From the NCBI GenBank assembly GCA_020355165.1, contig CP070661.1, positions 2,673,453 through 2,724,077 on the forward strand: a stretch of DNA of 50,625 nucleotides, in the 5' to 3' direction. The DNA is from Burkholderiales bacterium (lineage in GTDB: Bacteria; Pseudomonadota; Gammaproteobacteria; Burkholderiales; Burkholderiaceae_F). This document shows positions 24,942 through 37,452 of this stretch, one piece after another. Numbering within the stretch: the first letter of the stretch is position 1; the number at the start of each line of letters is the position of its first letter. The position numbers and the translations under genes are program-made. A model generated the notes under the pieces. The model saw only the letters and a list, made by a program, of their open reading frames with translations, made no database searches and was not told the DNA's origin.

Positions 24942-25901
24942 ATGAGCAGCACTCATCGTCACTCCGAAGACAACCACTTCGCCGGTCACGAGGGCGGCGA
25001 CAGCGTCTACACGCACCAGTCGCGGCCGCACGGCGCCCGGCCGCTGGCGGTCGCCGTCGCGCTGACCCTCGGCTATGCGCTGATCGAGCTCGTCGGCGGC
25101 CTGTGGTCGGGCTCGCTGGCGCTCCTGGCCGACGCCGGCCACATGGCGACCGATTCGGCGGCGCTGCTGTTCGCGCTGGCCGCCAACATCATCGCCCGGC
25201 GGCCGGTGTCGGACCGGCACTCGTTCGGCCTGGCGCGGGTTGAGGTGATCGCCGCCTTCGTCAACGCGCTGGCCATGCTCGGCGTGGTGGCGTGGATCTT
25301 CTACGAGGCGATCGACCGCCTGACCAGTCCGGTGCCGGTCAAGGGCCTCGGCGTGTTCGCGATCGCCGGCGTCGGCCTGCTGATCAACGTGCTGGTGGCG
25401 TGGTCGCTGTCGCGCGACCGCGAGAACGTCAACACGCGCGCGGCGCTGATCCACGTCATCGGCGACCTGCTCGGCTCGGTGGCGGCCATCGTCGCCGGTC
25501 TGGTCATCTACTTCGGCGGCCCGCTGATGGCCGATCCGCTGCTGTCGATGTTCGTCGCCGCGCTGATCCTGCGCTCGACCCTGGGCGTGCTGCGCGAGAC
25601 CACCTTCGTGCTGCTCGACAGCGTGCCGCACGGCGTCGACTACCAGAAGGTCGGCCTGTCGCTGGCGCAGGTGCCGGGCATCGTCTCGGTGCACGACCTG
25701 CACGTGTGGGCGATGGTGCCCGGGCGCAGCGCGCTGTCGGCGCACGTGATGGTCGACGACATCGAGCGCTGGCCGGTGATCCTGAACCAGGTGCGCTACC
25801 TGATGCGGCGCGACTTCGGCATCGACCACATCACGCTGCAGCCGGAATGGCTGCGCCGTGACGCGCCGGCGCCCAGCGTGCCGGTCAGGCAAGCCGGCTG
25901 A
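24942..25901 (+). CDS. CDF family zinc/cation efflux transporter (CzcD/ZitB-like)
   Basis: A 319-residue cation diffusion facilitator. The N-terminus is His-rich (residues 5-30, seven His), as in zinc exporters. Six membrane helices follow; the metal site is marked by DAGHMATD in helix II and LIHVIGDLLGS in helix V (both H-x3-D, the pattern linked to zinc). The C-terminal cytoplasmic domain contains HDLHVWAMVPG. It exports Zn2+ (possibly Co2+/Cd2+) by proton exchange. It starts 28 nt after scoB. Its last 17 nt overlap the convergent DUF1624 gene. Confidence 0.93.
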   Translation: MSSTHRHSEDNHFAGHEGGDSVYTHQSRPHGARPLAVAVALTLGYALIELVGGLWSGSLALLADAGHMATDSAALLFALAANIIARRPVSDRHSFGLARVEVIAAFVNALAMLGVVAWIFYEAIDRLTSPVPVKGLGVFAIAGVGLLINVLVAWSLSRDRENVNTRAALIHVIGDLLGSVAAIVAGLVIYFGGPLMADPLLSMFVAALILRSTLGVLRETTFVLLDSVPHGVDYQKVGLSLAQVPGIVSVHDLHVWAMVPGRSALSAHVMVDDIERWPVILNQVRYLMRRDFGIDHITLQPEWLRRDAPAPSVPVRQAG

Positions 25902-26613
25902 CCAGCCAGAGCATGCCGATCATGACCGGCTGGTGGAGCAGGTAGACGGTCAGCGCCCAGGTTCCCAGCAGGACGAGCAGTCGGGGCGGGCGGGCGTTCA
26001 GCCGCTGCCACGACGGCGCCAGAGCGAAACCGCGCCGCTGCCAGAGCGAGCCCAGGCCGACGCCGGCGAACACCGCCGCCAGCCATGGGAACAGCGGCAC
26101 ATAGTCCTCGGTGCGCGGCTTGATGGTGACGAAGCCGACGATGTTCGCCGGCGCCGGGTTGAACGCCGGGTCGCGATACAGCCACCAGGCGGCGAAGGCC
26201 GCCGCCGCCAGCAGCAGGTTCCACTGGCGCAGCGGCGCCAGCGGGCGGGCGATGAGAAGCGCCAGGGCGATGAAGTGCAGGATGCCGATGTAGATGAAGC
26301 GCGGCCCGAACATCAGCCAGCTGCCTGCCGATACCAGCGCCGCCGCCGCTGCCACCTGCGCCCAGCGCCAGCCGAAGTCGCGCCAGCCGGGCTGGTGCGC
26401 CAGGCGCAGCACCAGGCTGACGCCCACCAGCAGCAGGAACTGGGTGACGATCAGCGTGCGCCAGCCGAGCCAGGGCTGATCGCGGGTCATCGCCAGCTGC
26501 ACGTAGCCGAAGTGGTCGAGGTCGTAGATGAAGTGATAGACGATCATCTGCGCGACCGCGAAGCCGCGCAGCACGTCGACCAGGGGCAGGCGGGGGGAGC
26601 GTGTCGGATTCAT
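25885..26613 (-). CDS. DUF1624 (heparan-alpha-glucosaminide N-acetyltransferase-like) membrane protein
   Basis: A 242-residue inner membrane protein with about seven hydrophobic helices. The opening [29 protein letters not shown] is the DUF1624 signature, with a conserved His-containing YHFIYDL that in the eukaryotic relative accepts acetyl from acetyl-CoA. The bacterial role is unknown; it may acetylate a periplasmic sugar. It overlaps the convergent CDF gene by 17 nt at the 3' end. TAGCAT (complement of 26626-26631), 14 nt before the ATG, is a likely -10; no clear ribosome binding site. Confidence 0.85.
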   Translation of the reverse strand: MNPTRSPRLPLVDVLRGFAVAQMIVYHFIYDLDHFGYVQLAMTRDQPWLGWRTLIVTQFLLLVGVSLVLRLAHQPGWRDFGWRWAQVAAAAALVSAGSWLMFGPRFIYIGILHFIALALLIARPLAPLRQWNLLLAAAAFAAWWLYRDPAFNPAPANIVGFVTIKPRTEDYVPLFPWLAAVFAGVGLGSLWQRRGFALAPSWQRLNARPPRLLVLLGTWALTVYLLHQPVMIGMLWLVSRLA

Positions 26614-26663
26614 GTCTGCGCCGACATGCTAGCGGCCGCCTCGGGCTCACGCATACACTGCCG

Positions 26664-26741
26664 GTCGCCCCGGCGCAGGCCGGGGCCCGCATTGACTCCA
26701 TCTCGGGTTTCACGTCGCACCCCGGCCCGCGCCGGGGTGAC
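26664..26741. repeat. Pair of inverted REP-like palindromes (BIME-like)
   Basis: Two GC-rich imperfect palindromes lie 26 nt apart: GTCGCCCCGGCGCAGGCCGG at 26664 onward, and, in the opposite orientation, the complement GTCACCCCGGCGCGGGCCGG ending at 26714. The pair sits in the spacer between divergent genes. Such REP-like units usually occur in many copies per genome; only this pair was seen here. Confidence 0.65.
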
Positions 26742-26762
26742 GGACTCCGCAGGGCCACGCCG

Positions 26763-27899
26763 ATGTCCTCACGCACCTGGATCAGCAACGCCGTCCGCGT
26801 CATCGAGGCGGACTTCAACCGCAGCGCCGACACGCACCTGATCCCGCTGCCGTTGCCGGCGTTGCCGGGCGTGCACGTGTACCTGAAGGACGAGTCGAGC
26901 CATCCGACGGGCAGCCTGAAGCACCGGCTGGCGCGCTCGCTGTTCCTGTACGGGCTGGCCAACGGCTGGATCCGCGAGGGCACGACCATCGTCGAGGCAT
27001 CGAGCGGCTCGACCGCGGTGTCCGAGGCGTATTTCGCCCGCCTGCTCGGCCTGCCGTTCGTGGCGGTGATGCCGCGCACCACCTCGCCGGAGAAGGTCGC
27101 GGCGATCGAGTTCTACGGCGGCCGCTGCCACTTCGTCGATCGTGCGGCTCAGATCTACGACGCCGCGGCGACGCTGGCGGCGGCCAGCGGCGGCCACTAC
27201 ATGGACCAGTTCACCTACGCCGAGCGGGCCACCGACTGGCGCGGCAACAACAACATCGCCGAGTCGGTGTTCGCGCAGATGGTGCACGAGCCGCATCCGG
27301 AGCCGCGCTACATCGTCTGTGCCGCCGGCACCGGCGGCACCTCGGCCACCTTCTCCCGCTACGTGCGCTACCGGCGGCACGCCACCGAGGTTGTCGTCGC
27401 CGACCCCGAGGACTCGGTGTTCTTCGATTTCTACGCCACCGGCGACTGCAGCCTCACCTGCGAGCGTGCCTCGCGCATCGAGGGCATCGGCAGGCCGCGG
27501 GTCGAGGCATCCTTCATCGGCGAATCGATCGACCGCATGATCAAGGTTCCCGACGCCGCGTCGATCGCTGCCATCCACTGGCTGCAGCGGGTGATCGGCC
27601 GCCGCGCCGGCGGCTCGACCGGCACGATCCTGTATGCCGCGGCGCCGCTGCTGCAGCGGATGGCGAGCGCCGGCGAGAACGGATCGGTGGTGCTGGTGAT
27701 GTGCGACGGCGGCGAGCGCTACGCGCACAGCTACTACGACGCCGCCTGGCTCGCCGCCAACGGGATCGACCCGGCGCCCTATCTGCCGCGCATCGCCGCC
27801 CTGCTCGAGCGCGGTGAGCCGCAGGAGTGGCAGGTGCGGCAGTGCGCACTGGCCGAAAGAGGTAGTGCGAGGCGATCGCCGCAGGCGCAGACTGTCTGA
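26763..27899 (+). CDS. PLP-dependent cysteine synthase family protein (Cds1-like)
   Basis: A 378-residue fold-type II PLP enzyme. The Schiff-base Lys is in [11 protein letters not shown] (about residue 57); [29 protein letters not shown] (phosphate loop) and [13 protein letters not shown] follow. The opening segment [10 protein letters not shown] is typical of the L-cysteine desulfhydrase Cds1 group rather than of CysK/CysM; that group releases H2S from cysteine. This assignment is by family pattern only. The start at 26763 excludes a 54-codon extension that would be read through the REP-like palindromes. No ribosome binding site is obvious. Confidence 0.85.
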   Translation: MSSRTWISNAVRVIEADFNRSADTHLIPLPLPALPGVHVYLKDESSHPTGSLKHRLARSLFLYGLANGWIREGTTIVEASSGSTAVSEAYFARLLGLPFVAVMPRTTSPEKVAAIEFYGGRCHFVDRAAQIYDAAATLAAASGGHYMDQFTYAERATDWRGNNNIAESVFAQMVHEPHPEPRYIVCAAGTGGTSATFSRYVRYRRHATEVVVADPEDSVFFDFYATGDCSLTCERASRIEGIGRPRVEASFIGESIDRMIKVPDAASIAAIHWLQRVIGRRAGGSTGTILYAAAPLLQRMASAGENGSVVLVMCDGGERYAHSYYDAAWLAANGIDPAPYLPRIAALLERGEPQEWQVRQCALAERGSARRSPQAQTV

Positions 27900-27979
27900 C
27901 CCGCTGCGCGGCGCACGGGCGCCGCTGCGGCTCGGCCCGGCGCGGTGATCGGCAGTGTCGACGACCAGGGAGGGAGGCC

Positions 27980-28504
27980 ATGCCCCGGATCTTGCGGTTC
28001 CTGTCTTGTTTCGCCTTCATCGCTGCGGCTGGCGCGGCGATCGCTGCGGCGCCTGCCGGCGAGCCGCAGGGTCCGCCGCCACGGCCGATCCCGGGGCTGA
28101 CTGCACCGGACCAGTTCCCGCGCGGCTGCGTCGACTGCCACGTCGTCATTCCCGATCGGAAGATGGACGTGCGACTGAGCACGCTCATGCGTCAGTGGCA
28201 GGACAAGGTCGAGCCGGCGCTGCTGGAGCGAGTGCGGCCCTTCACGCCGGGCGAGATCGCCCTCAAGGGCAAGCATCCGAAGTTCGAGGTGGCGGGCGCC
28301 GAGGTGCCGAAGGCCTGTCTCACCTGCCACGCGCGCACCTCCAAGGCGGCGCCGCCGCTGGGCCGGATGCTGCACGGACTGCACCTGGTCGGCGGCGAGA
28401 AGAATCACTTCCTGACGCAGTTCCAGGGCGAGTGCACGCACTGCCACCGGCTGGAAACGGCCACCGGCAACTGGGTGCTCAAGAGTGGGGCCGAGCCGAA
28501 GTGA
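27980..28504 (+). CDS. Predicted periplasmic triheme cytochrome c
   Basis: A 174-residue protein with a Sec signal peptide (to about residue 24, AIAAA). Three heme c sites are present: CVDCH (50-54), CLTCH (113-117) and CTHCH (152-156). Further His at 99, 132, 135 and 143 could be distal ligands, so bis-His hexacoordinate hemes are likely. A 60-residue gap with few Cys separates heme 1 from hemes 2 and 3. No known family name is recalled. The ribosome binding site GGGAGGGAGG lies just before the ATG. Neighbours (Cds1-like enzyme, VOC protein) do not name a redox partner; a role in periplasmic electron transfer is inferred. Confidence 0.85.
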   Translation: MPRILRFLSCFAFIAAAGAAIAAAPAGEPQGPPPRPIPGLTAPDQFPRGCVDCHVVIPDRKMDVRLSTLMRQWQDKVEPALLERVRPFTPGEIALKGKHPKFEVAGAEVPKACLTCHARTSKAAPPLGRMLHGLHLVGGEKNHFLTQFQGECTHCHRLETATGNWVLKSGAEPK

Positions 28505-28650
28505 TCCGGCGCCCGGGCCGGCGGCTCCGGTCGCGCGCGTCGGCACGCTGACAGCCGGGCCGACGACGTGCCGGCCGCGATGCCGCCAGCGGCGCGGCAG
28601 GTCTTCGCTCAGGGCTCGATGAGCGGCAACCCCAGGGGCCGCAGCCGCCG

Positions 28651-29061
28651 ATGATCCGAATCCGCGAGATCGACCACCTGGTGCTGCGCGTGCGTGACCT
28701 GCGGGCGATGCTCGACTTCTACTGCAAGGCGCTTGGCTGCATGGTCGAGCGCAAGCAGGACGAGATCGGCCTGGTGCAGCTGCGCGCGGGCCGCTCGCTG
28801 ATCGACCTGATCCCGGTCGACGGCCCGCTCGGGCGCGCCGGCGGCGCGCCGCCGGGCGCCGAGGGGCGCAACCTCGACCACCTCTGCCTGCGCGTCGAGC
28901 CCTTCGACGAGCAGGCGCTCCGCGCCCACCTCGCGGCGCACGGCGTGGCCGCCGGCGAGACCGCCTCGCGCTACGGCGCCGAAGGGCCGGGGCCGTCGAT
29001 CTACATCGTCGACCCGGAAGGCAACACGATCGAGCTGAAGGGGCCGCCGTGGGCCGAGTAG
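28651..29061 (+). CDS. VOC (glyoxalase/dioxygenase fold) family protein
   Basis: A 136-residue single-copy vicinal oxygen chelate protein with two beta-alpha-beta-beta-beta modules. Metal ligands expected in the family are visible: His in IDHLVLRV (residue 8-9), His in LDHLCLRV (about 77) and Glu in NTIELKGP near the end; IYIVDPEGN precedes the last ligand. The superfamily includes glyoxalase I, fosfomycin resistance proteins and extradiol enzymes, and the reaction here is not decided. An AGGGG lies about 12 nt before the ATG. It is transcribed toward the DUF2189 gene. Confidence 0.88.
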   Translation: MIRIREIDHLVLRVRDLRAMLDFYCKALGCMVERKQDEIGLVQLRAGRSLIDLIPVDGPLGRAGGAPPGAEGRNLDHLCLRVEPFDEQALRAHLAAHGVAAGETASRYGAEGPGPSIYIVDPEGNTIELKGPPWAE

Positions 29062-29117
29062 CGCGCCGGCCGTGAGCGACTGCCGCTCACGTGAGGCAGC
29101 CGGCGGCGCCGCTTGGC

Positions 29118-29123
29118 GATAAT
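29118..29123 (+). promoter_or_regulatory. Candidate -10 box (GATAAT) directly before the DUF2189 start
   Basis: GATAAT ends 6 nt before the ATG at 29130, with no ribosome binding site between; transcription would begin at or next to the start codon (leaderless mRNA). Confidence 0.4.
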
Positions 29124-29129
29124 CAGCCG

Positions 29130-29918
29130 ATGTCCGCCGCCCCCGACCCCCCGGCCCAGCTATTGCCCGGCGTGCGCGCGGTCGGCCTGACGCGACCGCT
29201 GGCCTGGCTGCGCCACGGATGGCGGGACCTGCACGCCAGCTTCGGCCCGAGCCTGCTGCATGGACTGATCGTCGCCGTCGGCGGGCTGGCCGTGCTGACC
29301 CTGACGCTGCGTGCCTTGCCGCTGATGCCGGGGGCGCTGAGCGGCTTCCTGCTGATCGGGCCGATCCTGTGCACCGGGCTGTACGAGCTGAGCCGCCGCA
29401 TCGCCGCCGGCGAGCGGCCGCGGCTCGGTCATGTGATCGAGGCCTGGCGGCGCGGCACGCGACCGCTGGTGGCGCTGGGGATGCTGCTGTTCGTCGCCTC
29501 GACGGCGTGGGTGCTCGCCTCGGCGCTGCTGTTCAAGCTGTTCGTCGCCGTGCCGCTCGACTCGCCGCTGCGCTTCCTGCGCTATGCCGTCGCCGGCCAG
29601 GGCGGCTGGCTGTTCTTCCTCTGGCTGCTGGCCGGCGGCCTCGGCGCCGCGCTGGTCTTCTCGCTGACCGTGGTCTCGGCGCCGCTGCTGCTCGACCGCA
29701 GCGTCAGCCTGCGCACGGCGCTGCTGGCCAGCGTGCGCGCGGTCGGCGACAACCCGGCGCCGATGGCCCTGTGGGCGGCGCTGATCATGCTGGCAACCGC
29801 GGCGTCGATGGCGACGCTGATGGTCGGCTTCGTGTTCACCGTGCCGGTGATCGGGCACGCGAGCTGGCACGCCTATCGGGACGTGCTCGACGCCGAGCGG
29901 CTGCCGCCGCGCGTCTGA
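29130..29918 (+). CDS. DUF2189 integral membrane protein
   Basis: A 262-residue protein with a short soluble N-terminus (VGLTRPLAWLRHGWRDL) and about six hydrophobic helices. DUF2189 proteins are inner membrane proteins of unknown function common in proteobacteria, often annotated near cytochrome oxidase genes. Features: SGFLLIGPILCTGLYELSRR near residue 70, and VFTVPVIGHASWHAYRDV at the end, both typical. The start at 29130 is chosen from family alignment and the -10-like box before it. DUF2788 follows 8 nt after its stop, so they are probably cotranscribed. Confidence 0.87.
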   Translation: MSAAPDPPAQLLPGVRAVGLTRPLAWLRHGWRDLHASFGPSLLHGLIVAVGGLAVLTLTLRALPLMPGALSGFLLIGPILCTGLYELSRRIAAGERPRLGHVIEAWRRGTRPLVALGMLLFVASTAWVLASALLFKLFVAVPLDSPLRFLRYAVAGQGGWLFFLWLLAGGLGAALVFSLTVVSAPLLLDRSVSLRTALLASVRAVGDNPAPMALWAALIMLATAASMATLMVGFVFTVPVIGHASWHAYRDVLDAERLPPRV

Positions 29919-29926
29919 AGCGGGCG

Positions 29927-30151
29927 ATGCAATCGGCGCCGTTCGGCCTGACCGAAGCCCAGATCGCGGAATTCGGCCTGACCTGGGGCGTCGGCGCGTT
30001 CATCGCGTTCATGCTCTTCATCATCTTCAAGCTGGCGCGCGATTCGAAGGCCGGACGCTTCGGCACCTTCATCCTGTTCTTCGTGCTTGCGTTCGGCATC
30101 CTCGGCTTCGTCGCCAAGCAGGTCATCCAGTGGCTGATCGGCATCGAGTAG
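29927..30151 (+). CDS. DUF2788 small membrane protein
   Basis: A 74-residue protein with two hydrophobic helices (about residues 20-36 and 46-70) joined by the charged turn LARDSKAGRFGT, which is the hallmark of DUF2788. It sits in the inner membrane; its function is unknown. It begins 8 nt after the DUF2189 stop and uses an ATG with only a weak ribosome binding site (GAAGCGGG), so translation may be coupled. Its length equals family members. Confidence 0.88.
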   Translation: MQSAPFGLTEAQIAEFGLTWGVGAFIAFMLFIIFKLARDSKAGRFGTFILFFVLAFGILGFVAKQVIQWLIGIE

Positions 30152-30177
30152 CCGCCACCGGCTGCCGATGAGGCCGT

Positions 30178-30855
30178 TCAGCCGTGGCGGGTCCAGGTGA
30201 ACACCCGCACCGGCGGGATGTTGATCGGTTCCCACTCCCGGCGCGGCTCGCCCAGGTGAGGCGTGACGTAGGCGGCGACGTGCGGACGCACCTGGTAGGC
30301 GACGAAGCGGCCGCCTGGCGCGATCAGGCGCGCGACCTCGGCGGCGATCCGTCCGGCGACCTCGCGCGGCATGGTCGAGAACGGAATCCCCGAGATCACC
30401 GCATCCGGCGCCGGCAGGCCGAGCTCGGCGAGGAAGCGGCCGACGAACTCGGCACTGCCCTGCACGACGGCCAGCCGCGGATCGCGGGCCGAGGTGCGCA
30501 GGCGGGCGGCAAAATCCTCGCTCAGCTCGATCGCCAGCAACTGCGAGCTGGCCGGCAGCGCACGCAGGAAGGCGCGCGTCGTGCCGCCGGTGCCCGGACC
30601 GAGCTCGACCACGCAGCGGGCGCGCTGCAGCTGCGCGCTGCGCACCAGGCGCTGTTCGAGCACGTGCGAACTGGGAATGACCGAGCCGACCTGCTGGGGG
30701 TGGGCGATGAACCCGCGCAGGAACGCAAGCCGCTCGCGCAATGCCTGCAGCGGACCGGCCGCCTGCCCGTCGCGTTGCTCGACGGCCGGCGGCGCTTGTG
30801 CCAGCTCCGCGCGCGCGACACCGGCGCCGGTGGCGTGGTGGTGGTCTCGTCGCAT
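30178..30855 (-). CDS. Class I SAM-dependent methyltransferase, PmtA-like
   Basis: A 225-residue cytoplasmic or membrane-associated methyltransferase. SAM-binding motif I is VVELGPGTGGTTRAFL (about residue 70); the acidic end of strand 2 is LAIELSEDF; SGIPFSTMPREV is the motif IV region. The segment FLRGFIAHPQQVGSVIPSS before motif I is typical of bacterial phospholipid N-methyltransferases (PmtA) and of their relatives, so phosphatidylethanolamine is a possible substrate. The start at 30855 follows GAGAGG; a longer frame to 30927 begins with low-complexity residues. It is convergent with the DUF2788 gene and divergent from dusA. Confidence 0.8.
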   Translation of the reverse strand: MRRDHHHATGAGVARAELAQAPPAVEQRDGQAAGPLQALRERLAFLRGFIAHPQQVGSVIPSSHVLEQRLVRSAQLQRARCVVELGPGTGGTTRAFLRALPASSQLLAIELSEDFAARLRTSARDPRLAVVQGSAEFVGRFLAELGLPAPDAVISGIPFSTMPREVAGRIAAEVARLIAPGGRFVAYQVRPHVAAYVTPHLGEPRREWEPINIPPVRVFTWTRHG

Positions 30856-30941
30856 AATCCTCTCTCGTTGAGGCCCGCCCGCGCGGCGGGCTGAAGGCGG
30901 GTACGCCTGCCCCGCGCCTTTCTGCACCGAGTCTAACGCCC

Positions 30942-31955
<1,014 letters not shown>

Positions 31956-31956
31956 G

Positions 31957-32415
31957 CTAGCGGCGCAGCGGACCGCAGTCCTCGAGGTACTGGTCCTCGG
32001 CGCGGGCGAGGCGGCGCTGCGCCTCGATCCGGTTGCGCGAGCGGGCCCTGGCCAGATCTTCCTGCGCGTGCCCGAGGCCCGCCAGCAGGCGGCGGCACAG
32101 CGTCTGCTGTCGCGCCGCCGCAGCCAGTGCCAGCTGCTGCTCGCGGGCGGCGCGCTGCTCGGCGGCCTGGCGCTGGCGATCGAGCGCGGCGGCGCTGCGC
32201 ACGTCACGCTGCGCACGCTGTATCGCCATCTTCTGCTCGGCCTCGCTCGGCGCCTCGACCAGCGGCAGGGTGCGCACCAGCGAGGTTCCGGCAGGGCAGG
32301 CGTCGCTGACGTAGCTGGCCTTGCCGTCGGCCCCTGCGCAGCGAAGCACCTCCTGCGCCACCGCAGGCAGCGCCGCCAGCGCCAGCAGCGAGGCAAGGAG
32401 CAGGCGCGGACTCAT
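31957..32415 (-). CDS. DUF4124 domain protein, downstream paralogue
   Basis: A 152-residue exported protein. The signal peptide ends near residue 20 (LPAVAQ). The DUF4124 core follows: VLRCAGADGKASYVSDACPAG, with two Cys likely forming a disulfide. The rest is an Ala/Arg/Gln-rich charged helix, predicted coiled coil, with late Cys. Function is unknown. The ATG overlaps the stop of its upstream paralogue by ATGA (32412-32415), so the two are translationally coupled tandem duplicates that have diverged. Confidence 0.85.
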   Translation of the reverse strand: MSPRLLLASLLALAALPAVAQEVLRCAGADGKASYVSDACPAGTSLVRTLPLVEAPSEAEQKMAIQRAQRDVRSAAALDRQRQAAEQRAAREQQLALAAAARQQTLCRRLLAGLGHAQEDLARARSRNRIEAQRRLARAEDQYLEDCGPLRR

Positions 32416-32864
32416 CGCTGCCGCGGGCAGAGCGCCTTGTAGTCGTCCTGGGCGCGGCGCAGGGCCAGCTCAGCCGAGGCGCGACTGTCGGGACGGGCCG
32501 CGCCGACGTCGTCCTGCAGGCGCTGGATCTCGCGGGCACGCGCTTCGCACTCGCGCCGTTGCTCGGCCAGCTGGGCGCTCAGTTCCTGGTCGATCTGTGC
32601 CGGGTCGTCGGCGCGCCGGGAGCGGGACGGCTCGATCCGCGCCGGCGGCCGCGGCGCGCCGACCTTGCCAGCGGCAGCGGTGCCGTCGTGCACGACCACC
32701 GGTGGCGTGAGGTCGATCTGGCGCACCATCCTGCTGTTCGGCGGGCAGTCCGCGTTCGAGTAGGTGACCTTGCCGTCGGCGGCTTCGCAGCGGACGATTG
32801 CCGCCGCCGGCGTGTAGCTGGCGGCGGCGAGCACGATGCAGGCGAGGGCGGTGACGAGGCGCAT
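32412..32864 (-). CDS. DUF4124 domain protein, upstream paralogue
   Basis: A 150-residue exported protein with a signal peptide (cleavage near AAAIV, about residue 22), a DUF4124 core VRCEAADGKVTYSNADCPPNS, a Pro-rich linker and a charged helix (about residues 85-140) ending in ALCPRQR. It is the first gene of a two-gene operon with its paralogue. Both keep the core Cys pair and one Cys close to the C-terminus. Role unknown; an envelope location is inferred. Confidence 0.85.
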   Translation of the reverse strand: MRLVTALACIVLAAASYTPAAAIVRCEAADGKVTYSNADCPPNSRMVRQIDLTPPVVVHDGTAAAGKVGAPRPPARIEPSRSRRADDPAQIDQELSAQLAEQRRECEARAREIQRLQDDVGAARPDSRASAELALRRAQDDYKALCPRQR

Positions 32865-32991
32865 GCAAGGCTCCGGCAGACAGGCAAAGTCTACCCAGCG
32901 CAGCGGGTCAGCCCAAGAGCGCAGCGGCGTGAATCTTCCCCTTGCGCCAACCGGATTACCGTGCTGGCGGCGCCAACGACCCGGCCGGACC

Positions 32992-34388
32992 TCAGAGGAC
33001 CTTGCCCGGATTCATCAAGCCGAGCGGGTCGATCGCGCGCTTGATTCGCCGCATCAGCTCGAGCTCGAGCGCCGGCTTGTAGCGGGTGATCGCCTCGCGC
33101 TTGAGCTGCCCGAGGCCGTGCTCGGCGCTGATCGAGCCGCCGCGCGCGTGCACGGCGTCGTTGACCACGGTGTTGATCTCCTTCTCGTGGTCGAAGGCGA
33201 CCTCGATCGGCGTGCCGGCCATCGTGCCCATGTTGTAGTGCAGGTTGCCGTCGCCGAGGTGGCCGAAGACGATCGGTTCGATCCAGTCGAAACGGCCGCG
33301 CAGCGCGGCGTTGGTCGATTCGACGAACTCGGCCACGCAGGAAACCGGCAGCGAGATGTCGTGCTTGACGTTGCCGCCGCGCCGGGCGTGCGCCTCCGGG
33401 ATCCCCTCGCGCAGCTGCCACAGCGCCCGCGACTCGGCCAGTGAGCGGGCAACGGCGGCGTCGACGATGTCGCCGTCTTCCAGCGCTGCGGCGAGGATGC
33501 GCTCGAGCATCGCGGTCGCGTGCTGTTCGCCCTCGGCGTCGGAAAGCTCGAGCAGCGCATACCACGGCTCGGCCAGCGGCAGCGGCGCGCGCAGCGCCGG
33601 CAGCGTCTCGACGGTGTGCTCGAGGGCGATCCGGCCCATCACTTCGAAGGCGGTCAGCGCGGCACCGGCGGCGGCGCGCGCGCGCTCGAGCAGCCGCGTC
33701 GCCGCCGCCAGCGACGGCAGCGCGGCGAGCGCCGTCATCTGCGCCGCCGGCAGCGGGTACAGCTTCAGCGTCGCCGCCGTGATCACGCCGAGCGTGCCCT
33801 CGGCGCCGATGAAGAGATGCTTGAGGTCGTAGCCGGTGTTGTCCTTGCGCAGTCCGCGCAGGCCGTTCCAGATCTCGCCGCCGGCCAGTACCACCTCGAG
33901 GCCAAGCGTCAGGTCCCTCGCGTTGCCGTAGCGCAGCACCTGCACGCCGCCGGCGTTGGTGGCCAGGTTGCCGCCGATCGTCGCGCTGCCCTCCGCAGCG
34001 AGGCTGAGCGGGAACAGCCGGCCGCGCCGATTTGCCGCCTCCTGCACCTGCTGCAGGACGCAGCCGGCCTCCACCGTGATGGTGTCGTTGGCAATGTCGA
34101 TCGAACGCACCCGGTTCATCCGCTGCAGGCTGATCAGGACCGCCGCGCCGGAATCGTCCGGCGTGGCGCCACCGACCAGGCCGGTGTTGCCTCCCTGCGG
34201 GACCATCGGCACCTGCGCCTCGGTACAGGCGCGGACGACGTCGGCGACTTGCGCCGTGCTGGCCGGCCGCACCACGGCCCGGGCCGAGCCGGCATAGCGC
34301 TTGCGCCAGTCGATCAGGTACGGCGCCGCGTCCTCGCCGGTCAGTACGTTCGCCTCGCCGACCGCCGCCACCAGCGCCTGGTGCAGGT

Positions 34389-34392
<4 letters not shown>
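32992..34392 (-). CDS. FAD-binding oxidoreductase (GlcD / D-2-hydroxyacid dehydrogenase type)
   Basis: A 466-residue protein with an N-terminal PCMH FAD-binding domain (VPQGGNTGLVGGATP near residue 75, SATIGGNLATNAGG near 137, GAEGTLGVITAATL) and a C-terminal FAD-linked oxidase domain with FGHLGDGNLHYN (metal site His) and SAEHGLGQLKRE. The group oxidises D-2-hydroxy acids such as D-lactate, glycolate or D-2-hydroxyglutarate; substrate is not decided. The start at 34392 follows GAGGAAGGG and overlaps the DUF2069 stop by ATGA. It is the last gene of the wrbA-DUF2069-oxidase operon. Confidence 0.92.
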
Positions 34393-36802
<2,410 letters not shown>

Positions 36803-37444
36803 TCAGCTGCGCGAGACGCTGACGACCATCGCCGCGGCGGCGAGCACCAGCACCGCGGCGGCGCGTTCGGTGATGCGCGCATAGCGCGGGTCGGTGGCGA
36901 GCCCGGCTGCGCGCGATGCGGCGAAGCCGTAGGCGCCGAGGATGAACAGTTCCGGTATCACCGAGCCGGCGGCCAGCCAGAGCATCTGGGCCCCGATCGG
37001 CAGCCGCGGGTCGACGAACTGCGGCAGGATGGCGACGAAGAACACCAGCGTCTTCGGATTGGCGAGCTGCAGCGTCAGGCCCGACAGATAGATCGCGCCC
37101 GGAGAGCCGCCGCGCGCCGCGGCGCGCGAGATGCTGATCGGCGACGGCCTGCCGAGCAGCGCCGCCAGGCCGAGGTAGACCAGGTAGGCGGCGCCGGCCC
37201 ACTTGACGGCGATGAAGAAGGTCTCGGAAGCGACCAGCAGCGCGCCGACGCCGGTGGCCGACAGCGCGAAGTACAGGCCGTTGGCCGACAGGATGCCGAG
37301 GCTGGCCCACAGCGAGCGGCGCGCGCCCTGCGTCAGGCCGTAGGCGAGGACCAGCATCACCGCCGGCCCGGGCGACAGCGACAGCGCCGCCTCGGTGGCG
37401 ACGTACAGCCAGTAGGTATCCCAGTTGACGGCGTCGAGGCCCAC
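36803..37444 (-). CDS. LysE/RhtB family amino-acid exporter
   Basis: A 213-residue protein with six membrane helices. LSLSPGPAVMLVLAYGLTQGARR near residue 17-39 is the LysE signature, followed by AYLVYLGLAALLG and LANPKTLVFFVAILPQFV. The family exports amino acids such as lysine, threonine or homoserine lactone. The start is taken as GTG at 37444, 8 nt after the hydrolase stop, since no ATG fits before the first helix. It is the last gene of the MetY-hydrolase-LysE run; export of a homoserine-derived compound would suit that context but is inference. Confidence 0.9.
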   Translation of the reverse strand: MGLDAVNWDTYWLYVATEAALSLSPGPAVMLVLAYGLTQGARRSLWASLGILSANGLYFALSATGVGALLVASETFFIAVKWAGAAYLVYLGLAALLGRPSPISISRAAARGGSPGAIYLSGLTLQLANPKTLVFFVAILPQFVDPRLPIGAQMLWLAAGSVIPELFILGAYGFAASRAAGLATDPRYARITERAAAVLVLAAAAMVVSVSRS

Positions 37445-37452
37445 CGCCGGGG

